From Oscillospiraceae bacterium (GTDB lineage Bacteria > Bacillota > Clostridia > Oscillospirales > Ruminococcaceae): DNA of 38,506 nucleotides. Shown piece by piece: positions 9,746 through 17,038 of this stretch (position 1 is the stretch's first letter; each line of letters opens with the position of its first letter). The position numbers were made by a program, and so were the translations under genes. Location: assembly GCA_017438745.1 (NCBI GenBank), contig JAFRUS010000021.1, positions 1 through 38,506 on the forward strand, read 5' to 3'. The notes under the pieces are model-generated. The model did not search any database. It was not told the origin of the DNA and worked only from the letters and a program-made list of their open reading frames with translations.

Positions 9746-10996
9746 TTATTTTGAAGCGAACCACTTTAAATACTGATCACCTATAAACTTCCAGCTAAAC
9801 GCAGTCTTTATTCTTTCTTTAGCTTTACATCCATATTCATCAATCATTATCTGACTCATTGAATCAGCTTCATTGATCAGTTCACTTAAATTTCCATTCG
9901 TTTTATTCCAATACAAAGCCGAATCCTGACCTACTTCTTTGTTGAATCCAACATCAAGCAATAAATTAAGTTTTGTACTTCCAAGTGCCTCTAGCAAACT
10001 CGGATTCGTTCCTCCAACCTCGTGTCCATGGAAATACCCATATGCACATTCACGGATCTTTTTAAGAAGTTCTTTATCGTATACTGTTCCTACAAACTTT
10101 ATTCTCGGATCAGACTTGAAATGGAGCTTTTCCTCAAGCACATTCAGGAACTTATCATTGACATTAGTTATTAACGCAAAGTTTTTCTTACTTTTACTTC
10201 TCATAAACTCTCTTATCATTGTCTCGTAATTATTCTCAGGTACGAAGCGTCCGACAACAAGATAATACTCTCCGATTTTCAGTTCCTTTTCCTTAAGCCA
10301 TGAAGTAAATTTTGCATCATCATCATTCATAGTACTTGGCTCAATATCTGCTCCATAAGCAATGTATGTAGTATGCGGATGATTATATTCTTCCTTAATA
10401 TACTTTTCAATATTAACTGAATCACAAATAACCAGATCCGAACAACCTACCATGGTTTTTTCTGACCATTTCCAGTATGCCCGAACCGGCTTTGCCCACT
10501 TGGCTCTTTTCCATTCATGACCATCAGGATTAAGATAATATTTACCGCCAATAGCTTTTATCTGCTTTGCCAGTCCATTCATAAATAAACCGATGCGGCA
10601 AGTAAGAACATAGAATATCGGATGCTGTATATTATGCTTTTTACAATACTGAATTGAGTAGATCAATGCAGCTCTGTCATAATAAACTGCAACAGCCGGA
10701 CCGATATTCGGACAAGGAATTTTAAATACATGAGCGTTCTTGTAAGTAAACTCTTTTACCTTGCCCTCTTCATCCTTAACCACATCGGAAATAGATGTAA
10801 GTTTTGTTTCATCCATATATCCGTCACCATTTGCTTTACAGGCAACATGATATTTAATGGATTTTTCGTTTTCGTGTTCTCCTAAAAGACGATCTACAAA
10901 TGTCTCATACCCGCCATACTGACCTATTGATTTTGAACCGATTATAAAAACATGCTGTACATATGATGACTCTGTAGAATTATTTGAACTTGACAC
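9746..10996 (-). CDS. DUF1972/GT4 glycosyltransferase (Cps2T-like rhamnosyltransferase)
   Basis: This 416-residue GT-B protein has the DUF1972 N-terminal block, HVFIIGSKSIGQYGGYETFV at about residues 15-34. Further on it has YYLNPDGHEWKRAKWAKPVR and the C-terminal donor-binding half with VVGRFVPENN and GYFHGHEVGGTNPSLLEALG near 325. Homologues next to initiating sugar transferases, such as pneumococcal Cps2T, add rhamnose as the second residue of the repeat unit. Here too it is the gene right after the initiating transferase, 20 nt downstream. That makes it the likely second transferase of the pathway. The rhamnose donor is inferred from the family. Confidence 0.85.
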   Translation of the reverse strand: MSSSNNSTESSYVQHVFIIGSKSIGQYGGYETFVDRLLGEHENEKSIKYHVACKANGDGYMDETKLTSISDVVKDEEGKVKEFTYKNAHVFKIPCPNIGPAVAVYYDRAALIYSIQYCKKHNIQHPIFYVLTCRIGLFMNGLAKQIKAIGGKYYLNPDGHEWKRAKWAKPVRAYWKWSEKTMVGCSDLVICDSVNIEKYIKEEYNHPHTTYIAYGADIEPSTMNDDDAKFTSWLKEKELKIGEYYLVVGRFVPENNYETMIREFMRSKSKKNFALITNVNDKFLNVLEEKLHFKSDPRIKFVGTVYDKELLKKIRECAYGYFHGHEVGGTNPSLLEALGSTKLNLLLDVGFNKEVGQDSALYWNKTNGNLSELINEADSMSQIMIDEYGCKAKERIKTAFSWKFIGDQYLKWFASK

Positions 10997-11016
10997 TAAT
11001 TACTGCTCCTTCGCCT

Positions 11017-11889
11017 TTATTTTGCTCCTTTTCTAAGTAAAACCGCACTAACAGTCTTGAACATCAGCTTAACATCCAATGCGATTCCGCGCTTCTTTAT
11101 GTACTTAACATCACCTTCAACCCACTTGTCAAACTCCATATCACTACGGCCTTCAGTCTGACAAATACATGAAAGACCACCCTTAACAAGAAGTCTGTCC
11201 ATCTGGTCAGGAGTATAAAGCACAACTTCTCTAGGTAGAGGTGGACGTGGTCCGATAATACTCATGTCGCCCCTAAGTGTGTTATAGAACTGAGGAAGCT
11301 CGTCGATAGAAAGCTTTCTGAGTATTCCGCCAAGTCTTGTAACTCTCGGATCGTTATCACTCTTGAAAGCCAGACCGTCAGTCTGATTCTCCTTCTGAAC
11401 CTCTGCAAAACGCTTTTCTGCATCCATACACATGGTACGGAGCTTGTACATCTTAAAAGGCTTACCATCCTTAGTCAGTCTTACCTGAGAAAAGAAAGGA
11501 TTACCCTTGTCATCCACATAGATCATAAGCGCAACAATACCGATCGGTACTGCAAGAACTGTCAGAGCGCACGCAGACGCAACTATGTCGAATGCACGCT
11601 TACAAAACTCATAACCCTTACCGCCTGCCGGTTTTACCTTGCTGTGAGTAAGTGTTTCAGATACGCCCTCGTGTAAAAGGCGAAGAGCACGTTCATCAAA
11701 TTCAAGAATCGGATAGTCGGTAACACCAAGTTTCTCTCCCTTACCAGGAAGTGTTGGCTTCTGCTCACCGTATACTTCTATAGATTTTAAAAAATTATTT
11801 GTAACTTCGTCTTCAGACAGCAGACGCTCTTCATTCTTTCTAACAGTTGCCTGCATAGTGACCTCCTGAATCAATTCAGCTGTTTGCAT
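11017..11889 (-). CDS. Initiating sugar-phosphate (undecaprenyl-phosphate) transferase
   Basis: This 290-residue protein has one hydrophobic segment at about residues 100-126, introduced by CKRAFDIVAS, followed by the bacterial sugar transferase catalytic domain: MYKLRTM, LRKLSIDELPQFYNTLRGDM and SIIGPRPPLPREV. It lacks the multi-pass N-terminal half of full-length WbaP and WcaJ, so it belongs to the short form. It transfers a sugar-1-phosphate to undecaprenyl phosphate and starts repeat-unit synthesis; it is also the first gene of the operon. Two starts each have a consensus ribosome binding site: AGGAGG 7 nt before the ATG at 11889, and AGGAGG 5 nt before the ATG at 11854-11856. The shorter product would lack 11 residues. 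Confidence 0.9.
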   Translation of the reverse strand: MQTAELIQEVTMQATVRKNEERLLSEDEVTNNFLKSIEVYGEQKPTLPGKGEKLGVTDYPILEFDERALRLLHEGVSETLTHSKVKPAGGKGYEFCKRAFDIVASACALTVLAVPIGIVALMIYVDDKGNPFFSQVRLTKDGKPFKMYKLRTMCMDAEKRFAEVQKENQTDGLAFKSDNDPRVTRLGGILRKLSIDELPQFYNTLRGDMSIIGPRPPLPREVVLYTPDQMDRLLVKGGLSCICQTEGRSDMEFDKWVEGDVKYIKKRGIALDVKLMFKTVSAVLLRKGAK

Positions 11890-12005
11890 TATGACCCCTC
11901 CTAAATCACAAATCTTCCAACGCCGTTCATAATAACGGCTCTTCTTTTTTCATACCCTAAGTTTTCTACCACATCTGTCACTGCACTCCCACAGTGACAT
12001 CCTTA
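11890..12005 (-). promoter_or_regulatory. Leader/promoter region of the polysaccharide operon with two dyads
   Basis: The 116-nt gap between the helicase stop and the first operon gene must carry or precede the operon promoter. It holds a perfect 8-bp inverted repeat TGTCACTG (11976-11983) and CAGTGACA (11992-11999), and a 6-bp hairpin GCCGTT (11922-11927) and AACGGC (11934-11939) in the leader. I do not see a convincing -35/-10 pair on the minus strand. The first dyad may be an operator or the helicase transcript end, though no T-run follows it on the minus strand. Confidence 0.45.
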
Positions 12006-14303
12006 TTAAGTACGGAATACCATACCTATCGATTCAAGCCTGCGTCGCTGGTCGTCGGTAAGTTTCTTCTTCCTCTTCCCCTCACCTGCAAGACGCTGCT
12101 CGTTTATCCATTTGTTGAGCCATACGCCATCTATTATCAGATTGGCCGGCACATTCAGACTGCCGCCGTGGCTCTCGCTGTATTCTTTTGTAAGCCTGAA
12201 CTTTGTTTCCCAGGCATCTTCGATTTTCAGATCAAGTCCAAGAGCAAGTAATCGCTCTCTTCTGTCACTGCGAAGTTCACCGCGGCTGTAGAGTTCTCTC
12301 TGAAGGCGATACCATCGTCCAAGGGCGACGTCTCCTTCTTTAAATTTAACAGGAACATCTTTATTACCTGTTCGTTTCAGATACGAAACAAGACAGTCAT
12401 AATTGTTGTCCCAGTTTATATCGTATTTGCTTCCCCAGTACATTCCGACAGCGTTCAGCATACGGAACTGTTCCTCGGTCAGCAGATCACTGCCGCGTTT
12501 CTGATACTGAGTGCGCAGATTACTGATCCATGCTCCAAGCCTTATGCCTGATTCATCAACATAATCAGATTTACACTTCAGATCACCGTGTTTGTGATAA
12601 TACTCAACAGCGGCATGATAGTTTCGTTCGAACACGAAATCATATACATCCCAGACCATTCCGAGCTTATCCAGCTCTTCTATGTGTTCAGGTGTAAGAT
12701 AGCTGCTGTTCATACCAAGTTTGCGTGCTGATCTTAGCTGTGTAAGCCATGCACCAAGCCTGATGCCATTATCATCAACATAACTGGCTAACGGCTGTAA
12801 ATCGCCGTTCTTTTTATAGTATTCCTCAGCTGCGGAGTAATACCTGCTCCATGCAGCGTCTTTGGCACTTTCCCATCGCATACCGAGCTTATCAAGCTTT
12901 TCAATCTGCTCATCAGTAAGGATACCGTTTACCTTGCCGGATCTTACTCTCCTCTGAGTCTGTAACCATGCCCAGAGAGAATAACCTTCATCGGTACGAT
13001 AGCCCTTCGGCATATTCAGTGAACCGTGTTCGTTAAAGTATCTTTCTGCAACGGCGTACATACTGTTCCAGGAAGCTGACAGACAGCCTTCAAGCTGTTC
13101 AAACAGCTCACGGCATTCCATAAGCCTGTCGATAACTTCAAAGGTATCATTTACGATAAGGCTTTCACCGCCGTGTGAACGATAGTAAAAGATCGCATTA
13201 TGCATTTCATCCTTTATCGTATCGATACTGTACAGGTTCTCGATATTGTTGACAATATCGAAGATAACCGGTTCTCGTGATTTTGAAGCTGATAATGCTC
13301 GTCCTATCTGCTGCTTGTATATGATCGGCGAAATCGTCGGTCTGAGCAGTATAACACCTGAAATATCTTCAACATGAACACCCTCGTTAAGAGCATCAAT
13401 GCAGTACAGAAGTCTCAGATGATCAGAATTGTCCGATTTGAATTCTCTGAAAGATCTGCTTGCTGCCGGATCATCGGAATAGACCGAGTAGATGTGCATA
13501 TCTTTATCGATCTTTCCAAACCAGTCTTCTGCAAGTTCCATATAATCCTTCATGGAATCATGATTCGGAGTAAAGACGATGTATTTGCCGTGGCGGTCTT
13601 TCATATGCTTGTCAAAGATCTTATCAAGACCTTCTGCATTTTCAAGAGCACGGCGAAGTGCTTCAAGGTAGGCAGTCGCTTCATCGCGAATGACTTTGCT
13701 TTTTGCCTTCTTTACTTTATCCTCATATTTCAATAGATCATTTTCATATGAAAAAACTGAAAGAACATACTTAGGCGGATTAAGAATACCGCGGACTATC
13801 GATTCACCGAGAGTCATTTCGGAGGCAATGTTGCCCTCGAAAAGTTCCTCAGCCATATCTCGCTGATTATCGAGGTAACGAATATTCGTTGCTGACAATC
13901 CGAGCATAGGAACATCCGGATACTGCTCGCGAAGTCGCTTTATGCCCTGGCCCCAGCAGTTTGCTCCGGCTCTGTGATATTCATCATAGATCGTGTAAGC
14001 TGGTCTCAGTTCTGAAAGTTCTTTTTCATCCAGAAGCATAAGCTTTGCATAGGTCAGAAAAACTATATTTTTAAGTTCTCCACCGCCTGCATCTTTCCAG
14101 TTCTCAAGCTGTGTATGAAAGATGTATTCTGAAGGTGATAACCACAGGATACGTTTGTCAGGATTGTCCTCACAAAGTTTGAAGCCTATAAAGGACTTTC
14201 CCGTACCCGTAGGGTGAATAACAGCAGCTTTACCGGTATCAGCAAGCATGGCGACTGCTTTTTCATATGCAGTCTTGTTGTGACTATATAGCTCCATTGC
14301 CAT
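12006..14303 (-). CDS. SF2 DEAD/DEAH-box helicase with five helicase-associated repeats
   Basis: This 765-residue protein has an N-terminal SF2 helicase core: Walker A PTGTGKS at 31-37, motif II DEYH at 107-110, LSATN at 136-140 and motif VI QQIGRALS at 331-338. Five copies of the helicase-associated domain follow at about 408-478, 483-552, 557-625, 629-692 and 697-763, each with a W(x)RYY-like start, a GxxLGAWL-like core and a final LxxLGMxW. ATP-driven movement on nucleic acid is established for the core; the repeats are presumed nucleic-acid binding. The ribosome binding site AGGGGG (14312-14317) lies in one arm of a long inverted repeat. Expression may depend on inversion of the neighbouring recombinase segment. 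Its biological role is unknown. Confidence 0.88.
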   Translation of the reverse strand: MAMELYSHNKTAYEKAVAMLADTGKAAVIHPTGTGKSFIGFKLCEDNPDKRILWLSPSEYIFHTQLENWKDAGGGELKNIVFLTYAKLMLLDEKELSELRPAYTIYDEYHRAGANCWGQGIKRLREQYPDVPMLGLSATNIRYLDNQRDMAEELFEGNIASEMTLGESIVRGILNPPKYVLSVFSYENDLLKYEDKVKKAKSKVIRDEATAYLEALRRALENAEGLDKIFDKHMKDRHGKYIVFTPNHDSMKDYMELAEDWFGKIDKDMHIYSVYSDDPAASRSFREFKSDNSDHLRLLYCIDALNEGVHVEDISGVILLRPTISPIIYKQQIGRALSASKSREPVIFDIVNNIENLYSIDTIKDEMHNAIFYYRSHGGESLIVNDTFEVIDRLMECRELFEQLEGCLSASWNSMYAVAERYFNEHGSLNMPKGYRTDEGYSLWAWLQTQRRVRSGKVNGILTDEQIEKLDKLGMRWESAKDAAWSRYYSAAEEYYKKNGDLQPLASYVDDNGIRLGAWLTQLRSARKLGMNSSYLTPEHIEELDKLGMVWDVYDFVFERNYHAAVEYYHKHGDLKCKSDYVDESGIRLGAWISNLRTQYQKRGSDLLTEEQFRMLNAVGMYWGSKYDINWDNNYDCLVSYLKRTGNKDVPVKFKEGDVALGRWYRLQRELYSRGELRSDRRERLLALGLDLKIEDAWETKFRLTKEYSESHGGSLNVPANLIIDGVWLNKWINEQRLAGEGKRKKKLTDDQRRRLESIGMVFRT

Positions 14304-14310
14304 ATTGCTA

Positions 14311-14351
14311 ACCCCCTGTTCGTAAAATGTCTTATTTTACGAATAGGGGGT
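14311..14351. repeat. Recombination-site candidate A and RBS-sequestering hairpin
   Basis: Two 18-nt arms (14311-14328 and 14334-14351) pair with one mismatch around GTCTT (14329-14333). The inner part, TTCGTAAAAT and ATTTTACGAA, is a perfect 10-bp dyad. In the reverse orientation the 25-bp unit is found again at 15605-15629 with one difference. The outer part, ACCCCCT against AGGGGGT, exists only here, and its purine strand contains the helicase ribosome binding site. No T-run follows on the minus strand, so it is a poor intrinsic terminator. Confidence 0.85.
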
Positions 14352-14358
14352 ATACTGA

Positions 14359-15441
14359 TTATATTGCCATTTTAAGTCTGTTCATGTATTCAACCTTCTG
14401 ATCAAAGGATGAATGTACATAAAGATTCATTGTGATCTCAACACTGCTGTGGCCGAGGATTTCGCTGAGTGATTTCATGTCAAAGCCGAGAGCAATACAC
14501 TTACTTGCAAAACTGTGGCGGAGGGAATGAAAGTGTACTGACGGCAGATTTACGTTTTTCAGAAGGCGGGTAAAGCGATACTGCATTGTACGCGGTTCTA
14601 CTGGCTTTCTGTTTCCGGACAAAACAAAATCCTCCGCATTAGCCTGAAACTCGCGGAGGATTAATATAAGTGATTCTGGAATAGGAATAGTGCGGAAGGA
14701 AGAACGGCTCTTAGGGTCTGTGATTATAAGTTTTGTTTTTGTGTTTCCGTTTCTGCATTGTATACGCTGTATTGTTTTGCTGACGGTAATTATCCGTTTT
14801 TTCATGTCGATATCTTTCCACTGTAAAGCGCATATCTCACCTATCCTTAATCCCGTAAACAATGCTAGAGCAACAGCAAGCGTAACAAGTGAATGGTTTT
14901 CAGTAATGTGTTTTTTTAACACCGCTTCTTCTGAAGCAGAAAGCCTTGTGATCTCGTTTTTATATTTTTTCGGCATTACAATATCTTTCATCGGATTATT
15001 AATATGATAATGAATTTCACCGTACCGCATCACTGATTTCATTAGCACCAATATATCTGATATATAGCGATTGGAAAGGTTTGCTTTTTGTTTGGTCGTT
15101 ATAAACTCATAGATCATTTCAGATGTGATCTCATAAAGATAAAGGCCGCCAAACACAGGTAGTATGTGCTTGTCAGCCTTCATCTGATAATTTGCAGCCG
15201 TTGATTCTTTTATTCGTCGTTTGTTTTGTTCGATCCATTTTGAGTAAAGTTCACTGAAAGTTATTGATAATTCATCTGTAACAGTATTATCAGATTTGTA
15301 TTTTGTTATTAATAGTACAACTTCTTCATAGCTCTTTCCGTAAAAAGATTTATACTTTTTCTTTGATTCTTGCTCCGCAGGATTATAAATTCGTCCTTCC
15401 CACCTTCCATCTTTGCGATGATATATGTTAAACTGTGTCAT
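14359..15441 (-). CDS. Tyrosine recombinase/integrase
   Basis: This 360-residue tyrosine recombinase is complete. An N-terminal arm-binding-like part (1-55) precedes a SAM-like core-binding domain (60-160) and the catalytic domain. Expected catalytic residues are all visible: R199 in FTGLRIGEI, H305 and R308 in HSLRHS, H331 in LGHSS and Y341 in NLYVHS. The start is supported by GGAGG (15451-15455) 9 nt upstream. No phage, conjugation or excisionase gene is nearby, and no tRNA target is seen. Instead, two inverted 25-bp dyads flank the gene at 14319-14343 and 15605-15629. A local DNA invertase role is therefore more likely than element integration, but this is inference. Confidence 0.93.
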   Translation of the reverse strand: MTQFNIYHRKDGRWEGRIYNPAEQESKKKYKSFYGKSYEEVVLLITKYKSDNTVTDELSITFSELYSKWIEQNKRRIKESTAANYQMKADKHILPVFGGLYLYEITSEMIYEFITTKQKANLSNRYISDILVLMKSVMRYGEIHYHINNPMKDIVMPKKYKNEITRLSASEEAVLKKHITENHSLVTLAVALALFTGLRIGEICALQWKDIDMKKRIITVSKTIQRIQCRNGNTKTKLIITDPKSRSSFRTIPIPESLILILREFQANAEDFVLSGNRKPVEPRTMQYRFTRLLKNVNLPSVHFHSLRHSFASKCIALGFDMKSLSEILGHSSVEITMNLYVHSSFDQKVEYMNRLKMAI

Positions 15442-15475
15442 AGTTTTTTACCTCCATAGCTGTATTTTAATGAAC

Positions 15476-15495
15476 ATTCACCAAACCGTGTGAAT
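15476..15495. promoter_or_regulatory. Dyad upstream of the recombinase start
   Basis: ATTCAC (15476-15481) and GTGAAT (15490-15495) form a perfect 6-bp inverted repeat with an 8-nt spacer. It lies between the recombinase start and the outward promoter. Its geometry matches the TGATAG/CTATCA dyad at 15543-15562, although the sequence differs. It could bind a regulator of the recombinase gene. Confidence 0.35.
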
Positions 15496-15522
15496 ATTAT
15501 TAGTAATATAGTATTTATTAAC

Positions 15523-15551
15523 TTGACTTTGTGAGCAGTATGTGATAGAAT
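15523..15551 (+). promoter_or_regulatory. Outward sigma-A promoter inside the putative invertible segment
   Basis: TTGACT (15523-15528), a 17-nt spacer and TAGAAT (15546-15551) form a good sigma-A promoter on the plus strand, pointing away from the recombinase and across site B. A 6-bp dyad TGATAG/CTATCA (15543-15562) overlaps its -10 box and predicted start. No gene lies between it and the hairpin at 15704-15735. After inversion of the segment it would point at the helicase, with a leader of roughly 90 nt. Confidence 0.6.
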
Positions 15552-15604
15552 AGGTACTATCAATGAAAGACAACTGATAAATATAATAACACAGCTAGTT
15601 ATTT

Positions 15605-15629
15605 TTCGCAAAATAAGACATTTTACGAA
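15605..15629. repeat. Recombination-site candidate B (inverted copy of site A)
   Basis: TTCGCAAAAT (15605-15614), core AAGAC (15615-15619) and ATTTTACGAA (15620-15629). Against the reverse strand of 14319-14343 it matches 24 of 25 positions, the one difference being in the left arm. The asymmetric cores are reverse complements of each other on the same strand, so the two sites are in opposite orientation. The layout of paired arms around a short core is that of tyrosine-recombinase crossover sites. Confidence 0.8.
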
Positions 15630-15703
15630 AGCTTAGAAACATGAGAATTCATCACTCGAAAGTTATATAACATACACTTTAATAATAGCTAATTAAATAT
15701 AAT

Positions 15704-15735
15704 AATCCCCGCGAATTTCAAATTTTGCGGGGATT
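15704..15735. terminator. Hairpin, probable terminator between the promoter and the ATPase gene
   Basis: AATCCCCGC (15704-15712) pairs perfectly with GCGGGGATT (15727-15735), and an inner AATTT/AAATT pair extends the stem. Both sides are followed by AT-rich but interrupted T tracts, so termination in either direction is plausible rather than certain. It would insulate the ATPase gene from transcripts leaving the recombinase segment. Confidence 0.55.
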
Positions 15736-15850
15736 TCTATTAACGCTTATATGTTATATGAATGTATGATAGAGACTATAAACAAAATGATGTATTTATG
15801 CGTGTCTTAAAAAATTCAAAAACTCATTATTACATGTATTTTATCAGCAC

Positions 15851-15879
15851 TTGCTTTTTTTCAGATTTTATGCTATTAT
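15851..15879 (+). promoter_or_regulatory. Promoter of the ATPase-partner pair
   Basis: TTGCTT (15851-15856), a 17-nt spacer and TATTAT (15874-15879), with a TGn extension just before the -10 box. AGGAGG at 15892-15897 lies 7 nt before the ATG at 15905, so the leader is only about 20 nt. Confidence 0.7.
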
Positions 15880-15904
15880 AACAAAATAAGTAGGAGGCGA
15901 GATA

Positions 15905-17038
15905 ATGAATTTACTTCGTATTACAGCTAAAAATTTCAGAAACTGCAGAGATGATTTTTCAATTGACTTTGTTGCCAAAGCTGACAAGTCAGATGAAGAT
16001 ATGGTCTATGAATTACAGGAAATTGCACCTGGACTTTATACCTTTAACAATATGGCTTTCGTTGGTAAAAACGCTTCCGGAAAAACAACTGCTATAGAAC
16101 TGATTGCTTCATGCTACCGCATTTTAGATGAATTTCAAATCTCAGATAACAATTATTTTAACAACAATGAAGAACTAGAAATCTTTTTCTTTCACGAAGG
16201 AAGTATTTATAAATATACAACTAAATTACTAGTCAAAAGTATCCGTCCGGATGTGTTTTTTGAAAATGAACATATCTATATGAAAAAATATAATAAAAGA
16301 AAAGCCGGCAGCATTTTTGAAAACAGCGATTTTAAAGAAATGAATATAGAAAAGCAGCTGCCTCCTAATATATCTATCCTTTATTATATTTTAGAAAACA
16401 TCAGCAATAACTGCATTTATTGTTCTGTAGACCTCACAGACAGCAAAACTGACTTTTATAAATTCAGTTTTGATTTGATTGATGAATATAGGATCTCACT
16501 AGATGTATTCAATTGTATTTTAAAGCTGTTCGATAATAATGTTAAAAATCTCGAAAGACAGGAAAACGGTAATTACTTACTTAACTACAAAGGCTCTCCA
16601 CTTGAGATGTCTTCAGCTCAGCTTAAAAGTTTTCTCTCCAGCGGTACAACCAAAGGAATTGAAACATATATAGCTATGGCTGTAGCCCTAAGTAATGGAA
16701 TGGGACTTATAATAGATGAAATAGAAGATCACTTTCATAAAACACTTGTTGAAAATATGATATCACTATTTAAGGAACCATTGATCAATAAAAAGCACGC
16801 TACTTTAATTTTCACTACTCATTACTGTGAATTACTTGATATGTTCCACCGCAAAGATAATATTTGGATCACTAAATCAGATAAACAGGTTTATATTGAA
16901 AATCTGTTTGAAAAATATAATGATGTTCCCGATGGTCTAAAGAGCGAACAGTTTTATAATAACGTATTCGACACAGCTGTAAACTATGATGACCTTATGG
17001 CATTAAAGAAAGCACTTAAAAGAGGTGCTTCAAAATGA
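15905..17038 (+). CDS. AAA-type (OLD/RloA-like) ATPase, candidate defence protein
   Basis: This 377-residue ABC/SMC-like ATPase begins LLRITAKNFRNCRDDFSIDF. It has Walker A GKNASGKT (54-61), a signature-like LSSGTTKG (244-251), Walker B LIIDEIE (268-274) and FTTH (303-306) as switch histidine. This compact AAA_15/AAA_21-type layout is common in two-gene phage-defence and abortive-infection systems, where the ATPase senses invasion and a partner acts. The next gene overlaps it by 4 nt (ATGA, 17035-17038). The coding sequence is visibly richer in A and T than the flanking genes, which suggests horizontal transfer. Family and motifs are seen; a defence function is inferred. Confidence 0.85.
   Translation: MNLLRITAKNFRNCRDDFSIDFVAKADKSDEDMVYELQEIAPGLYTFNNMAFVGKNASGKTTAIELIASCYRILDEFQISDNNYFNNNEELEIFFFHEGSIYKYTTKLLVKSIRPDVFFENEHIYMKKYNKRKAGSIFENSDFKEMNIEKQLPPNISILYYILENISNNCIYCSVDLTDSKTDFYKFSFDLIDEYRISLDVFNCILKLFDNNVKNLERQENGNYLLNYKGSPLEMSSAQLKSFLSSGTTKGIETYIAMAVALSNGMGLIIDEIEDHFHKTLVENMISLFKEPLINKKHATLIFTTHYCELLDMFHRKDNIWITKSDKQVYIENLFEKYNDVPDGLKSEQFYNNVFDTAVNYDDLMALKKALKRGASK

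Noticed and set aside
11936..11962. Short leader-peptide frame (MKKEEPLL) before the polysaccharide operon
   Set aside because: It has no clear ribosome binding site or run of regulatory codons, and the overlapping hairpin explains the sequence equally well.
14311..15629. attL/attR pair of an integrated element
   Set aside because: The two sites are in inverted, not direct, orientation. The bracketed DNA holds only the recombinase, and there is no tRNA, excisionase or cargo inside. Excision is therefore not expected.
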